This document shows, piece after piece, positions 8,289-17,277 of a stretch of 64,000 nt of DNA. Where the stretch lies: contig CBDDHW010000073.1 of NCBI GenBank assembly GCA_965228575.1, positions 1-64,000 on the forward strand. Reading direction: 5' to 3'. The position numbers were made by a program, and so were the translations under genes. Each line of letters opens with the position of its first letter. Position 1 is the first letter of the stretch. The stretch is from UBA11612 sp965228575. Lineage in GTDB: Bacteria > Pseudomonadota > Alphaproteobacteria > Rhodospirillales > Rhodospirillaceae. Under the pieces are notes generated by a model. It worked only from the letters and a program-made list of their open reading frames with translations, ran no database searches and was not told the origin of the DNA.

Positions 8289-9214
8289 TGTCGAGTGACG
8301 GGGACAGAGACGATCCGCCTTTGCGCCGCGAGGATGCGAAACCTGCTGCGGGCGATGATCTGCGCGCTGCGCCGTTCACCGATCATGTTTTTGATGACGA
8401 CTATTATGGCCGTTCGGCGAAGCAGAGCGGTGGTCGATCCTATGGTTTGATTTTGGGAATTGTATTCGGAATCGCGATTGCTGGCGGCGTTGGATATTTT
8501 GCGTTTGCACCCTCCGGATCTTTGACGCCGGACGGCGAACCGCCGGTCATTCAGGCCGATCCCACGCCATATAAGACCAAGCCCGATGATCCCGGCGGGA
8601 TGCAAGTTCCTAACCAGGACAAATTGGTTTACGAGCGGGTCGCGCAGGGTGACGCTGCACCTCAGGTCGAAAACTTGCTGCCGCCGGCTGAGGAGCCAAG
8701 AGAACCTCCAGCCGCTCCAACGCCAGAAACACAGCCAGCTATTGAAAATGCGGCGACAGTAGAGTCATCTGAAAGCGAGGCAGCAGCTGAGACTGTTGAT
8801 CCTTTGGCGCAAGCGGTGGCGGAAATCGCCGGCGGTGACGGAGGGCCGGTGAACTTAGTGCCCAATTCGCAGCCATCACCAGCACAAACGGCGCCTTCAC
8901 CAGCGCAAACAGCGCCTGAAACCACGCAGTCACCACAACAAACGGCGGCTGTTACCATGCCAGATGGCGCATTTTTGGTGCAATTGGCGGCGGCAAGATC
9001 GGAAGAGGGCGCAGAGAGCGAGTGGACAAAACTAAGCGGCCAGCATGCAGACCTTCTTGGTGATTTAAGCCATGTTGTACTGCGCGCAGATCTTGGCGAC
9101 CGCGGGGTATTTTACCGTCTCCGTGTCGGGCCGCTCGAAGACCGCCCAGCGGCTGAAAACTTGTGCGAAGCGCTTGCGGCTAAGAACGTCGGCTGCATCG
9201 TTGTCCGCCCCTAA
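8288..9214 (+). CDS. SPOR domain-containing inner-membrane protein
   Basis: This 308-residue protein has a charged cytoplasmic N-terminus (about 1-48), one membrane helix (YGLILGIVFGIAIAGGVGYF, about 50-69), a Pro/Ala/Gln-rich periplasmic linker that includes a repeated PSPAQTAP block (about 195-215), and a C-terminal SPOR domain (about 228-308). SPOR domains bind glycan strands stripped of stem peptides at the division septum, as in FtsN and DedD. The start is ATG 8288, overlapping the argS stop by one base. It is followed by nagZ, another peptidoglycan gene. Whether it is essential like FtsN cannot be judged here. Confidence 0.85.
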   Translation: MSSDGDRDDPPLRREDAKPAAGDDLRAAPFTDHVFDDDYYGRSAKQSGGRSYGLILGIVFGIAIAGGVGYFAFAPSGSLTPDGEPPVIQADPTPYKTKPDDPGGMQVPNQDKLVYERVAQGDAAPQVENLLPPAEEPREPPAAPTPETQPAIENAATVESSESEAAAETVDPLAQAVAEIAGGDGGPVNLVPNSQPSPAQTAPSPAQTAPETTQSPQQTAAVTMPDGAFLVQLAAARSEEGAESEWTKLSGQHADLLGDLSHVVLRADLGDRGVFYRLRVGPLEDRPAAENLCEALAAKNVGCIVVRP

Positions 9215-9226
9215 CCGAACGTCCGA

Positions 9227-10270
9227 ATGACAGCTTCAGCGCCTCTTGCGGCCATTTTTGGTTTGGCCGGACTTACCTTGAGCGACGAGGAGAAGTCTTT
9301 TTTCAAAAGCGTTCGTCCTTTGGGGTACATTCTCTTTGCGCGAAACATTGAAACGCCGGCGCAAGTCTCTGATCTGACTCAAGAATTACGAAGTCTTGTT
9401 CAGGGAGATAATCCGCTCATTCTGATCGACCAGGAAGGCGGACGGGTGCAAAGACTTGTGCCGCCCCATTGGCGGTTTGCCCCAGCAATGGCCGAATTCG
9501 GTGACCTTTATGCGCGAGACCCTGAGACGACGCTCAGCATCTTAAAAACCAATATGACCTTGATTGGCCGGGAGCTTTGCGAACTGGGCATTGATGTGGA
9601 TTGCGCGCCGGTGATGGATGTTCCGGTTCCGGGGGCTCACGATGTCATTGGCGACCGCGCGTTTTCGCCCGATCCCGAGGTTATTGCGGCGATGGCGCCG
9701 TATGCCTGTGATGGTTTGCGTGATGCCGGTGTTATTCCAGTGATCAAGCATTTACCGGGGCACGGGCGGGCAACGGCAGACAGCCACAAAGAATTACCGG
9801 TGGTCTCGGAGGACCTGGAGACCTTGCGTACAACCGATTTCGCACCGTTCAAAGCGCTGTGCGCCGACGATACACAAGGTGTATGCTTTGGTATGACTGC
9901 CCATGTTGTGTACTCCGCGATCGATCCGGATCAACCGGCAACGACGTCCAAAAAAGTGATCAGTGACATCATCCGCGGCGAAATCGGATTCCAAGGACTT
10001 TTGATGACCGATGATCTGGCGATGAAAGCGCTTGATGGCCCCTTTGACGAACGGGCTGCCGCGTCCCTCGAGGCCGGGTGTGATGTGGTGTTGCATTGTG
10101 ATGGAAACTTGGAGGATATGAGGTCCGTGGCCGAAGGCGCAAAACCTCTTGGTGCGAATGGGATGCAAGCTCTTGAAACGGTCGCCTCAGTGCGTCTTCA
10201 GCCGACCGCTGAGATAGAAAACATCCTAAAGGCGGACTTCACCATTATGGATGGGCTGCGCCGTGGATAG
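9227..10270 (+). CDS. nagZ: Beta-N-acetylhexosaminidase NagZ
   Basis: This cytoplasmic glycoside hydrolase family 3 enzyme removes GlcNAc from anhydro-muropeptides during cell-wall recycling. The 347-residue protein has the NagZ hallmark KHLPGHGRATADSHKE (about residue 174; Lys-His plus the flexible loop with the Asp-His dyad) and the catalytic aspartate strand GLLMTDDLAMKAL (about 257). The length is normal for the family. It starts 12 bases after the SPOR gene. Its 3' end overlaps the start of the site-2 protease gene. Confidence 0.94.
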   Translation: MTASAPLAAIFGLAGLTLSDEEKSFFKSVRPLGYILFARNIETPAQVSDLTQELRSLVQGDNPLILIDQEGGRVQRLVPPHWRFAPAMAEFGDLYARDPETTLSILKTNMTLIGRELCELGIDVDCAPVMDVPVPGAHDVIGDRAFSPDPEVIAAMAPYACDGLRDAGVIPVIKHLPGHGRATADSHKELPVVSEDLETLRTTDFAPFKALCADDTQGVCFGMTAHVVYSAIDPDQPATTSKKVISDIIRGEIGFQGLLMTDDLAMKALDGPFDERAAASLEAGCDVVLHCDGNLEDMRSVAEGAKPLGANGMQALETVASVRLQPTAEIENILKADFTIMDGLRRG

Positions 10271-10958
10271 TACGCTCGCAATCATCGTCGAGATTGCCGT
10301 CATTGCCGTACCGGTCATCCTCGCCATTACATTGCATGAGGCGGCCCACGGCTATGCGGCTCTGATGTTTGGCGATCCAACCGCAAAAGAAGAGGGCCGG
10401 TTGTCGCTCAATCCCATCCGCCATGTCGATCCGGTGGGAACAGTTGTACTGCCTGGCTTTTTGCTGGTCTCCTCAGCACCGTTCCTCTTTGGTTGGGCCA
10501 AGCCGGTTCCAGTAAATTTCCGGCGGCTTCGAACACCGCGGACCGACATGGTCTGGGTGGCCTTGGCCGGACCGGGCATGAATATCGCGCTGGCAATCGC
10601 ATCCGCACTGCTCATGCACGTAGTTCCCGATCCTCGAAGCTTGACCGGGTCTGTCCTCATGCTCGGGCTTCAATATAGTATTTTTATCAATGTGATCCTG
10701 GCCGTCTTTAACATGATTCCTCTACCGCCGCTGGATGGTGGGCGGGTTGCCGTGGGACTTCTTCCGGACCCACTCGCGGGTCCCTTGGCCCGTACGGAAA
10801 AATACGGCATCTTCATTATCTTAGGGGTGGTTCTCGGCCTTCCTTTGCTCGGACCATATGTCGGCATTGACTTTAATATCTTTACGCGCTTCATCCTGCC
10901 TATTGTCGACGGTGTAATGGGTTTCATCGGGGCTTTAACCGGGACCAATTTGAGCTAA
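10251..10958 (+). CDS. Site-2 protease family (M50) membrane metalloprotease
   Basis: This is a compact 235-residue intramembrane metalloprotease of the short M50 class, which lacks PDZ domains. The zinc motif HEAAH lies in the first membrane helix (ITLHEAAHGYAALMFGD, about residues 26-42), and the third ligand is the aspartate in PPLDGGR (about 157). About five hydrophobic segments are visible. The start at ATG 10251 overlaps nagZ by 20 bases; GTG at 10263 (VDSTLAIIVEI) is an equally good start. Members cleave membrane-bound regulators or signal remnants, but the substrate is not predictable here. Confidence 0.88.
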   Translation: MGCAVDSTLAIIVEIAVIAVPVILAITLHEAAHGYAALMFGDPTAKEEGRLSLNPIRHVDPVGTVVLPGFLLVSSAPFLFGWAKPVPVNFRRLRTPRTDMVWVALAGPGMNIALAIASALLMHVVPDPRSLTGSVLMLGLQYSIFINVILAVFNMIPLPPLDGGRVAVGLLPDPLAGPLARTEKYGIFIILGVVLGLPLLGPYVGIDFNIFTRFILPIVDGVMGFIGALTGTNLS

Positions 10959-10964
10959 TCACGA

Positions 10965-11798
10965 ATGCCTTCTGACCAAAACGAAGAAACTATTCCTGAT
11001 TTCGAGGAAGACGATCGCCCGCTCGCCGAGCGCTTGGCTGATCCCACATCGGGTCTTGTTCTGAATCTGAGTGGGTTCGAAGGGCCAATCGACGTGCTCT
11101 TGACCCTGGCGCGGGATCAAAAAGTCGACTTGATGCACATCTCTATTCTCGCGCTGGCCGAGCAATATCTGCATTTCATCGATACGGCTCGCGAGTTTCA
11201 TTTGGAGATTGCCGCAGATTACCTGGTGATGGCGGCGTGGCTCGCCTTCCTGAAATCAAAACTCCTGCTGCCCAAGGAGGATGAGGAAGACGAACCAAGC
11301 GCCGCCGAAATGGCCGATGCGCTGAAGTTCCAAATGATGCGCCTCGAGGCGATGCAAAAAGCGGGGAAAGGTTTGTTTGAACTCCCCCGCCGGGCCATCG
11401 ACTTCTTTCCGAGGGGCATGCCAGACGGACTGCCGGTGTCTTACCGTGCCGTGTACGATGTATCGCTGTATGATTTGCTCCGGGCCTATGCCACTCAGCA
11501 CCGGCAAAAAAATGTCGCAGCCCTTGAAATCGAGCCGTTCGATCTATACTCCATCGACGACGCTGTTCAGCGGCTCCGGGAGATACTTCCCGGTATATCC
11601 GACTGGACGGCGTTGAAAGTATTTTTACCTGAAAACGTGAAAGAGCCGCTCCTCAGGCGATCCGCGGTAAGTACGACGCTTGTTGCGGTTCTTGAGCTTG
11701 TCCGGGACGGTAAGGCTGATGTCCGTCAGGACGGAGGACCTTTCACACCGATATTTGTTAAACCTGCGAACCGGCCTGCCGCGAATGATGAATCCTAA
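10965..11798 (+). CDS. scpA: Segregation and condensation protein A
   Basis: ScpA is the kleisin subunit that bridges the SMC ATPase heads in the bacterial condensin complex. The 277-residue protein has the conserved N-terminal helix GFEGPIDVLLTLARDQKVDL (about residue 37), EIAADYLVMAAWLAFLKSKLLLP (about 82) and a C-terminal winged helix. It is coupled to scpB, whose start lies inside the end of scpA. An smc gene is not in the window. Confidence 0.94.
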   Translation: MPSDQNEETIPDFEEDDRPLAERLADPTSGLVLNLSGFEGPIDVLLTLARDQKVDLMHISILALAEQYLHFIDTAREFHLEIAADYLVMAAWLAFLKSKLLLPKEDEEDEPSAAEMADALKFQMMRLEAMQKAGKGLFELPRRAIDFFPRGMPDGLPVSYRAVYDVSLYDLLRAYATQHRQKNVAALEIEPFDLYSIDDAVQRLREILPGISDWTALKVFLPENVKEPLLRRSAVSTTLVAVLELVRDGKADVRQDGGPFTPIFVKPANRPAANDES

Positions 11799-12597
11799 GA
11801 CTGATCCCACTGTTGATGACTCCGCTGCGCATCACAATGACGCGCCAGACGAGGGCGTGCCGGAAATGCCCGCGGAGGTCTCAGAACAGGTGGCCGAGCA
11901 AGACGCAGACCGTGAACGCCAGTTCTCTGAGAACTTTCGTATTCTTGAGGCGCTGCTTTTTGCGACCGCAGAACCAGTAACGGAAAAGGTGATCGCCGAA
12001 CGGCTGAACGAAGGGGCCGATGTTCCCGCGCTACTGGAAGAACTTCAGGCCATTTACAAGGGCCGGGGTGTCGAGCTTGTTCAAGCTAATCGCCGGTGGT
12101 CGTTCCGCACGGCTCCTGATGTATCTGAAAGATTGAAACTTGAGAAACTCGTTCCCCGTAGACTTTCGCGCGCGGCAATCGAAACCTTGGCCATCATTTC
12201 CTATCACCAGCCAGTGACACGATCGGAAATCGAAGAAATTCGCGGGGTTGCGGTTTCAAGCGGGACCCTCGACATCTTGTTGGAAGAGGGTTGGATTAAA
12301 CCGCGAGGGCGCAAACAGGTTCCTGGACGCCCGGTGATGTGGGGAACCAGCAATAGTTTCCTCGATCATTTTGGTTTGGAATCGATTCAAGATTTACCTG
12401 GCATAGATGAACTGCGTGCAGCCGGGCTCCTTGATAGCCGTGCAGGCGTTGCGGCCTATGGAACGCGCGGCGATAAGGACGACACGCTGCTCTTTGATAC
12501 TGATGAATCTGACGAAGCCTTTGAGCCCCTTGATGATGGGGAAGACTCGTCTGCCGCAGCCGAGCCCGATCAGAAGGAAGGGGACACACAGTCCTAG
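11785..12597 (+). CDS. scpB: Segregation and condensation protein B
   Basis: ScpB is the dimeric winged-helix partner of ScpA. The core (about residues 50-215) includes RILEALLFATAEPV and LSRAAIETLAIISYHQPVTR, diagnostic of the family, and GRPVMWGTSNSFLDHFGL. I choose ATG 11785 (MMNPKTDP), which overlaps the last 14 bases of scpA; the open frame extends further upstream, but only inside scpA. The acidic N-terminal and C-terminal tails are low complexity. A 228-base gap follows before tatA. Confidence 0.93.
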   Translation: MMNPKTDPTVDDSAAHHNDAPDEGVPEMPAEVSEQVAEQDADRERQFSENFRILEALLFATAEPVTEKVIAERLNEGADVPALLEELQAIYKGRGVELVQANRRWSFRTAPDVSERLKLEKLVPRRLSRAAIETLAIISYHQPVTRSEIEEIRGVAVSSGTLDILLEEGWIKPRGRKQVPGRPVMWGTSNSFLDHFGLESIQDLPGIDELRAAGLLDSRAGVAAYGTRGDKDDTLLFDTDESDEAFEPLDDGEDSSAAAEPDQKEGDTQS

Positions 12598-12825
12598 CCG
12601 CGCACCGCACCTGGACACATCACGGTATCGCATTGTTTGAAAATGTGTTTTCGCGGAAATTCACCTGATATTAGTGATGTTTGGGCACTAGTAATCAGCG
12701 ATATTGATCTTAAATAGTGGTATTGGGCCTGTTACCGGAGAGGGCGTAATTGATTGCGGGTCGGCCAACTTTTTGCGATGATGGGATATCAGCAACACCC
12801 GCTAACGTATTGGAGTGATTGAGAC

Positions 12826-13053
12826 ATGGGCACTTTTAGTTTGTGGCACTGGTTGGTCGTACTGGCGGTCGTTCTACTCCTGTTTGGCGGTGGAAAGATT
12901 TCTGGTCTGATGGGCGACTTTGCTAAGGGCATCAAAGCTTTCAAAAAGGGTCTGAAAGAAGACGAGGGTAGCGAAGGCGAAAGCTCCTCGGCAAACCGGA
13001 CCATTGAAGGTGAAGCGACGCCCAAGCAAAAGGACTCCGAGAAAGTCGCTTAA
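12826..13053 (+). CDS. tatA: Sec-independent translocase subunit TatA
   Basis: TatA forms the oligomeric pore of the twin-arginine system, which exports folded proteins. The 75-residue protein has the short N-terminal membrane helix (FSLWHWLVVLAVVLLLFGGGK), the conserved hinge and the amphipathic helix SGLMGDFAKGIKAFKKGL, then an acidic tail. A clear ribosome-binding site (GGAG, 11 bases upstream) supports the start. It is first in tatABC, after a 228-base promoter-length gap. That gap (12598-12825) is AT-richer than its surroundings and holds no other gene. Confidence 0.96.
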   Translation: MGTFSLWHWLVVLAVVLLLFGGGKISGLMGDFAKGIKAFKKGLKEDEGSEGESSSANRTIEGEATPKQKDSEKVA

Positions 13054-13108
13054 TTGCCGTTGCGCCCCAAGGTGCGGATCGCGGCGCGAACAAATGGACT
13101 TCAGTTAA

Positions 13109-13585
13109 ATGTTCGATTTCGGCGGGTTTGAGATTCTCGCAATCGTCGTGCTGGCGGTTTTAGTTCTTGGACCCAAGGAATTGCCCCAGGCTATGCGCGC
13201 AATTGCAAAAGTTGTGCGCAAGGTGCGTGGCTTGGCGTCCGAGTTCCAAGGGCATGTGAACGAGATCGTTCGCGAAGCTGAACTCGAGGACGTGCGCAAG
13301 TCGGTTCAGCAATTTTCCAGCACGAACGTCGGCGCCCAGGTCAACAAGATGATCGACCCTGAGGGAGAGATCGGCGAGACCCTCAAGGATCCTCTTAAAG
13401 ACATCCCAACGAAGACGGACAGTGAAGGTGGAGCGGACGACGGCGGAGCGAAAAGCCAGCCGCTGCCCGACAACGATGAGATGCAACAGCAGGCATTGAC
13501 GTCCGGTTCGGACGGGCATGGGGAATCCACTGAGCCGCCGTCCGAGGAGGAAAACGAAGTTAATCCTCGCGGTCAGGCCACATGA
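13109..13585 (+). CDS. tatB: Sec-independent translocase subunit TatB
   Basis: TatB forms the substrate-receptor complex with TatC. The 158-residue protein begins MFDFGGFEILAIVVLAVLVL and continues GPKELPQAMRAIAKVVRK, the family pattern of one helix, the conserved Gly-Pro hinge and a long amphipathic helix (about 24-75). The tail is acidic and Gln/Ser-rich. The stop overlaps the tatC start by four bases (ATGA), indicating translational coupling. Confidence 0.95.
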   Translation: MFDFGGFEILAIVVLAVLVLGPKELPQAMRAIAKVVRKVRGLASEFQGHVNEIVREAELEDVRKSVQQFSSTNVGAQVNKMIDPEGEIGETLKDPLKDIPTKTDSEGGADDGGAKSQPLPDNDEMQQQALTSGSDGHGESTEPPSEEENEVNPRGQAT

Positions 13586-14445
13586 ACGAGGTTTCAAAAA
13601 ACCTATCCTCGGGCGGAGAGAAACCGGGTGACGACCCCGATAGCCATACCATGCCGTTGCTCGATCACTTGATGGAGTTACGTAGGCGGTTGTTTTATTC
13701 CATGGCCGCGCTCATCGTTGTTTTCTTTGTGGGCGTCGCCGTCGCCCAGCATATTTATGATTTCCTTGTTCAGCCGCTTGCAAAAGTCATGAAGGAATTG
13801 GGCGGCACCGAACGCATGATCTACACCCACCTGGCAGAGGGCTTTATCGTTCACATGAAGGTGGGTTTCTACACCTCCTTATTCGTGACGCTACCGGTTT
13901 TCTTCAACCAAATGTGGCTGTTTGTGGCGCCGGGTCTCTACAAACACGAAAAGAAAGCAATCCTTCCGTTTCTATTCGCGAGCCCGGTTTTGTTCGTGCT
14001 TGGTGGAGCTCTGGTTTACTACTTCATTATGCCGATGGCCTGGGATTTTCTTATGCAGTTCCAGACCACCGGGGAGGAGACAGCCCTTCCTATTCAGCTC
14101 GAAGCCAAAGTCGGTGAATATCTTTCGCTGGTTCTCACCCTGATTCTCGCATTTGGAATTGCTTTTCAGCTCCCCGTCCTTCTTATCCTCATGGCACGGG
14201 TCGGGATCGTGTCAGCCGAAGGGCTAAGGGCGAAACGCCGCTATGCGATTATCGGTGTCTTTGTTTTTGCGGCCATTGTCACACCTCCGGATGTGATCAG
14301 TCAGATTGGCCTCGCCATACCCATGATCCTTCTTTACGAGCTCTCCATCCTTGGCGCGCGCATGGTTCAGAAGAAAAAAGAGGAAGAAGCCGAGGAAAGT
14401 GCCGACCCGGATGGTACTGAAGACACGGATTTCAACGAAGCCTAA
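13582..14445 (+). CDS. tatC: Sec-independent translocase subunit TatC
   Basis: TatC is the six-helix membrane receptor that recognises the twin-arginine signal peptide. The 287-residue protein has the family N-terminus MPLLDHLMELRRRLFYSM (about residue 23), the conserved loop FVAPGLYKHEKKAILPF (about 112) and FGIAFQLPVLLILMARVG near 190. The C-terminal tail is acidic (EEEAEESADPDGTEDTDF). It ends 73 bases before serS. Confidence 0.96.
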   Translation: MNEVSKNLSSGGEKPGDDPDSHTMPLLDHLMELRRRLFYSMAALIVVFFVGVAVAQHIYDFLVQPLAKVMKELGGTERMIYTHLAEGFIVHMKVGFYTSLFVTLPVFFNQMWLFVAPGLYKHEKKAILPFLFASPVLFVLGGALVYYFIMPMAWDFLMQFQTTGEETALPIQLEAKVGEYLSLVLTLILAFGIAFQLPVLLILMARVGIVSAEGLRAKRRYAIIGVFVFAAIVTPPDVISQIGLAIPMILLYELSILGARMVQKKKEEEAEESADPDGTEDTDFNEA

Positions 14446-14518
14446 GTGCAGCCCACTGGACTGAGACGGCGGGCCTCCGTATAAGCCTGAACACGATAGT
14501 TTTCTGGCTGGTTTTGTC

Positions 14519-15799
14519 ATGCTCGACATTAAATGGATAAGAGATAATCCGGATGCGCTTGATGCGGCTCTGGCCCGCCGCGGCGCGGAGCCGGTTGCGG
14601 CGTCGGTCTTGGATTTGGACAAACGGCACCGCGCGGTGACCACCGAATTGCAAACCCTGCAAAGTCGGCGCAACGACGTGTCCAAGCAAATCGGCGGCGT
14701 GAAAGCCAAAGGCGGCGATGCGCAACCGCTGATGGACGAAGTCGCAGCCATAAAAGATAAAATGTCCGAGCTCGAAGCAACCGAGCGACAGTTGGCCGAA
14801 GACGTTCGCGGTCTCCTTCTTACAGTTCCGAACGTTCCGCATGCCGACGTACCCGATGGGCAAGATGAAACCGCTAACGTTGAAATTCGCAAGTTTGGAA
14901 CTCCACCGAGCTTTGATTTTCCGGTCAAAGATCATGCGGACCTCGGGACAGCGCTCGGGTTGATGGACTTCGAACAAGCTGCCGTCATGTCGGGCGCGCG
15001 CTTTGTGATTTTAAAAGGCGAGCTTGCACGATTAGAGCGGGCATTGGCGCAGTTCATGCTCAATACGCACACCACTAAAAACGGATATATGGAAATTAAT
15101 CCGCCGCTTTTGGTGCACGACGCCGCCCTCTTAGGGACCGGACAACTTCCGAAGTTCGCCGACGATCAGTTCAAAACAACGACCGACCACTGGCTGATCC
15201 CGACGGCGGAGGTACCTCTCACAAACCTGGTTGCGCAAAAAATTATCGATGGCGCGGACCTGCCGTTGCGCTACACCGCCTTCACACCAAATTTCCGGTC
15301 TGAAGCTGGAGCTGCGGGTAAAGACACCAAGGGTATGATCCGCAACCACCAATTTGAAAAAGTAGAGTTGGTGAGCATAGTTTTGCCGGAAGAGTCCGAG
15401 GCGGAACTTGAGCGTATGACCGAATGCGCGGAAGGTATTCTGAAAGCCCTGGAGCTGCCTTATCGCGTGATGCAACTCTGTGCTGGCGATATGGGATTTG
15501 GTGCAAACCGCACATATGACCTCGAAGTGTGGCTGCCCAGCCAAGACACCTACCGCGAAATTTCGAGCTGTTCGAATACCGGAGACTTTCAGGCCCGGCG
15601 CATGCATGCGCGATATCGTCCCCATGGAGAGACAAAAGGAACTCAATTCGTCCATACGCTTAATGGGTCGGGGCTTGCAGTTGGGAGGACTTTGGTCGCT
15701 GTGCTGGAGAACTATCAACAGAGCGATGGGACAATTCGTGTGCCGGACGTGCTTGTCCCCTATTTGAACGGTGCCACCGTTATTGGGTCCGGCGCGTGA
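14519..15799 (+). CDS. serS: Serine--tRNA ligase
   Basis: This class II synthetase charges tRNA-Ser and tRNA-Sec. The 426-residue protein has the N-terminal antiparallel coiled-coil arm (about 1-110), motif 2 (FRSEAGAAGKDTKGMIRNHQ, about 260) and motif 3 (GSGLAVGRTLVAVLENYQ, about 384). The length is typical. Its stop overlaps the GTG start of surE by four bases (GTGA). Confidence 0.96.
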   Translation: MLDIKWIRDNPDALDAALARRGAEPVAASVLDLDKRHRAVTTELQTLQSRRNDVSKQIGGVKAKGGDAQPLMDEVAAIKDKMSELEATERQLAEDVRGLLLTVPNVPHADVPDGQDETANVEIRKFGTPPSFDFPVKDHADLGTALGLMDFEQAAVMSGARFVILKGELARLERALAQFMLNTHTTKNGYMEINPPLLVHDAALLGTGQLPKFADDQFKTTTDHWLIPTAEVPLTNLVAQKIIDGADLPLRYTAFTPNFRSEAGAAGKDTKGMIRNHQFEKVELVSIVLPEESEAELERMTECAEGILKALELPYRVMQLCAGDMGFGANRTYDLEVWLPSQDTYREISSCSNTGDFQARRMHARYRPHGETKGTQFVHTLNGSGLAVGRTLVAVLENYQQSDGTIRVPDVLVPYLNGATVIGSGA

Positions 15800-16597
15800 A
15801 TAAAGCCAATGCACTAAAAAATCTTGGTGATTGCCGTATTCTTTTGAGCAACGACGATGGTATCACCGCGCCCGGCATGGCCACTCTCGAACGTATCGCC
15901 AGTAGATTGAGCGATGATGTCTGGGTGGTTGCGCCGGCGACCGAGCAAAGCGGGGCCGGTCACTCACTGACAATTCATCATCCGCTGCGTCCCGTAAAGT
16001 TGTCTGAGCGGCGCTTTACGGTGAGCGGAACGCCGACAGACAGCGTCATGGTTGCCGTTAATCATATTATGAAAGATCACCCGCCAGATTTGGTTTTGTC
16101 GGGGGTGAACTTTGGCGGGAACCTTGGAGAGGATGTTCACTATTCCGGCACGGTCGCGGCGGCGATGGAGGGCACGTTACTCGGTATCCCCGCGATCGCG
16201 CTCTCTCAGGTCTGGGGAGATATTGATTCTATTCGCTGGGGAAACGGCGGAGGCCTTTGCGCCAGACCTCATTCGCGATATTTGTGCTGAAGGATGGGAT
16301 AAGGATGTGCTTATCAACGTGAATTTCCCCGACCGCGATCCTGCAGACGTCAAAGGCGTCATACCCGCCGGACAAGGTAAGCACAAGCTGGGTGATGATT
16401 TGATTGTTCGCGAGGACCCTCGGGGCCGGTCGTATTTGTGGATTGGCACGCAACGAATTTCTGATTTATCGACAAGCGGAACAGACCTCAAAGCCGTTGA
16501 AGATGGTTATATATCTGTTACGCCTCTCAGCGTGGACCTAACTCACGGAGCCACGTTGAAGAACTTACAAAAACTTTTTCCAACTCAAACGCCCTGA
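15796..16597 (+). pseudogene. surE: 5'/3'-nucleotidase SurE, interrupted by a one-base frameshift
   Basis: SurE is a stationary-phase survival nucleotidase that dephosphorylates nucleoside monophosphates. The first frame (GTG 15796) gives the catalytic N-terminus ILLSNDDGITAPGM, SGTPTDSVMVAVNH and the HYSGTVAAAMEG loop, then shifts to unrelated residues and stops near 16290. The +1 frame resumes family sequence at TAEAFAPDLIRDI and continues to PTQTP at 16597. Removing one G from the GGGG run at 16238-16241 restores ...IRW-ETAEAFAPDLIRD.... The rest is intact, and the gene sits between serS and pcm as in relatives. A homopolymer sequencing or assembly error is the simplest reading; a real recent mutation is possible. 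Confidence 0.88.
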
Positions 16598-16608
16598 TCG
16601 GCACTTCC

Positions 16609-17271
16609 ATGAGTACGGACAACCGCAAAATCCGCCTCATTATGGACCTTAGAAACGCGGGTGTTTCAGACACGAATGTGCTGTCCGCTATTGAACGAGT
16701 TCCGCGTGAGGCATTTGTCGAAGAGGCGTTTTTAGATCAAGCCTACGCGAACCAAGCTCTTCCCATCAGTTGCGGACAAACCATTAGCCAGCCGCTTGTT
16801 GTGGGGCTTATGACCCAGGCTCTAGAGCTCAATGACCGGCATAAGGTCTTGGAGGTCGGTACGGGCTCCGGATATCAGGCCGCGGTTTTGTCGAAACTTT
16901 GTCGGCGCGTTTATACCATTGAGCGTTATCAAGATTTGTTGGAAGAAGCGGAGCGAAGATTCGCCAAGGTTCGTCTCAGTAATATCACCACGTTATATGG
17001 AGATGGGTATAAAGGCTGGCCTGCGCAGGCCCCGTTTGATCGCATCTTAGTAACGGCGGCCGCGCGAATTGTTCCTCGCGAATTGGTGGCGCAGTTGTCG
17101 GAAGATGGCGGGGTAATGGTCCTTCCCGTGGGAGATGTGGCAGGGCTAGATCAAGAGGTTTTGCGCGTGCGCAAGCAGGGTAAAAACTTCAAAACCGAGC
17201 GCCTTTTTCCCGTTCGTTTCGTGCCCTTGGTTCAAGGAATGCCCGCGGGGAAGCCCTCTGAGTCAAACTGA
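16609..17271 (+). CDS. pcm: Protein-L-isoaspartate O-methyltransferase
   Basis: This enzyme repairs isoaspartyl damage in proteins using S-adenosylmethionine. The 220-residue protein has motif I (VLEVGTGSGYQAAVLS, about residue 80), the Pcm-specific loop LPISCGQTISQPLVVGLM (about 50) and FDRILVTAAARIVPREL near 143. The length is normal. It is placed after surE, the classical surE-pcm-nlpD stationary-phase order, and seven bases before the M23 lipoprotein gene. Confidence 0.95.
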   Translation: MSTDNRKIRLIMDLRNAGVSDTNVLSAIERVPREAFVEEAFLDQAYANQALPISCGQTISQPLVVGLMTQALELNDRHKVLEVGTGSGYQAAVLSKLCRRVYTIERYQDLLEEAERRFAKVRLSNITTLYGDGYKGWPAQAPFDRILVTAAARIVPRELVAQLSEDGGVMVLPVGDVAGLDQEVLRVRKQGKNFKTERLFPVRFVPLVQGMPAGKPSESN

Positions 17272-17277
17272 GGTTTT

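Noticed and set aside
16200..16300. Programmed ribosomal frameshifting in surE
   Set aside because: There is no slippery heptamer followed by a stable structure at the junction, and SurE is not known to need one. A one-base error or mutation in the G4 run is simpler.
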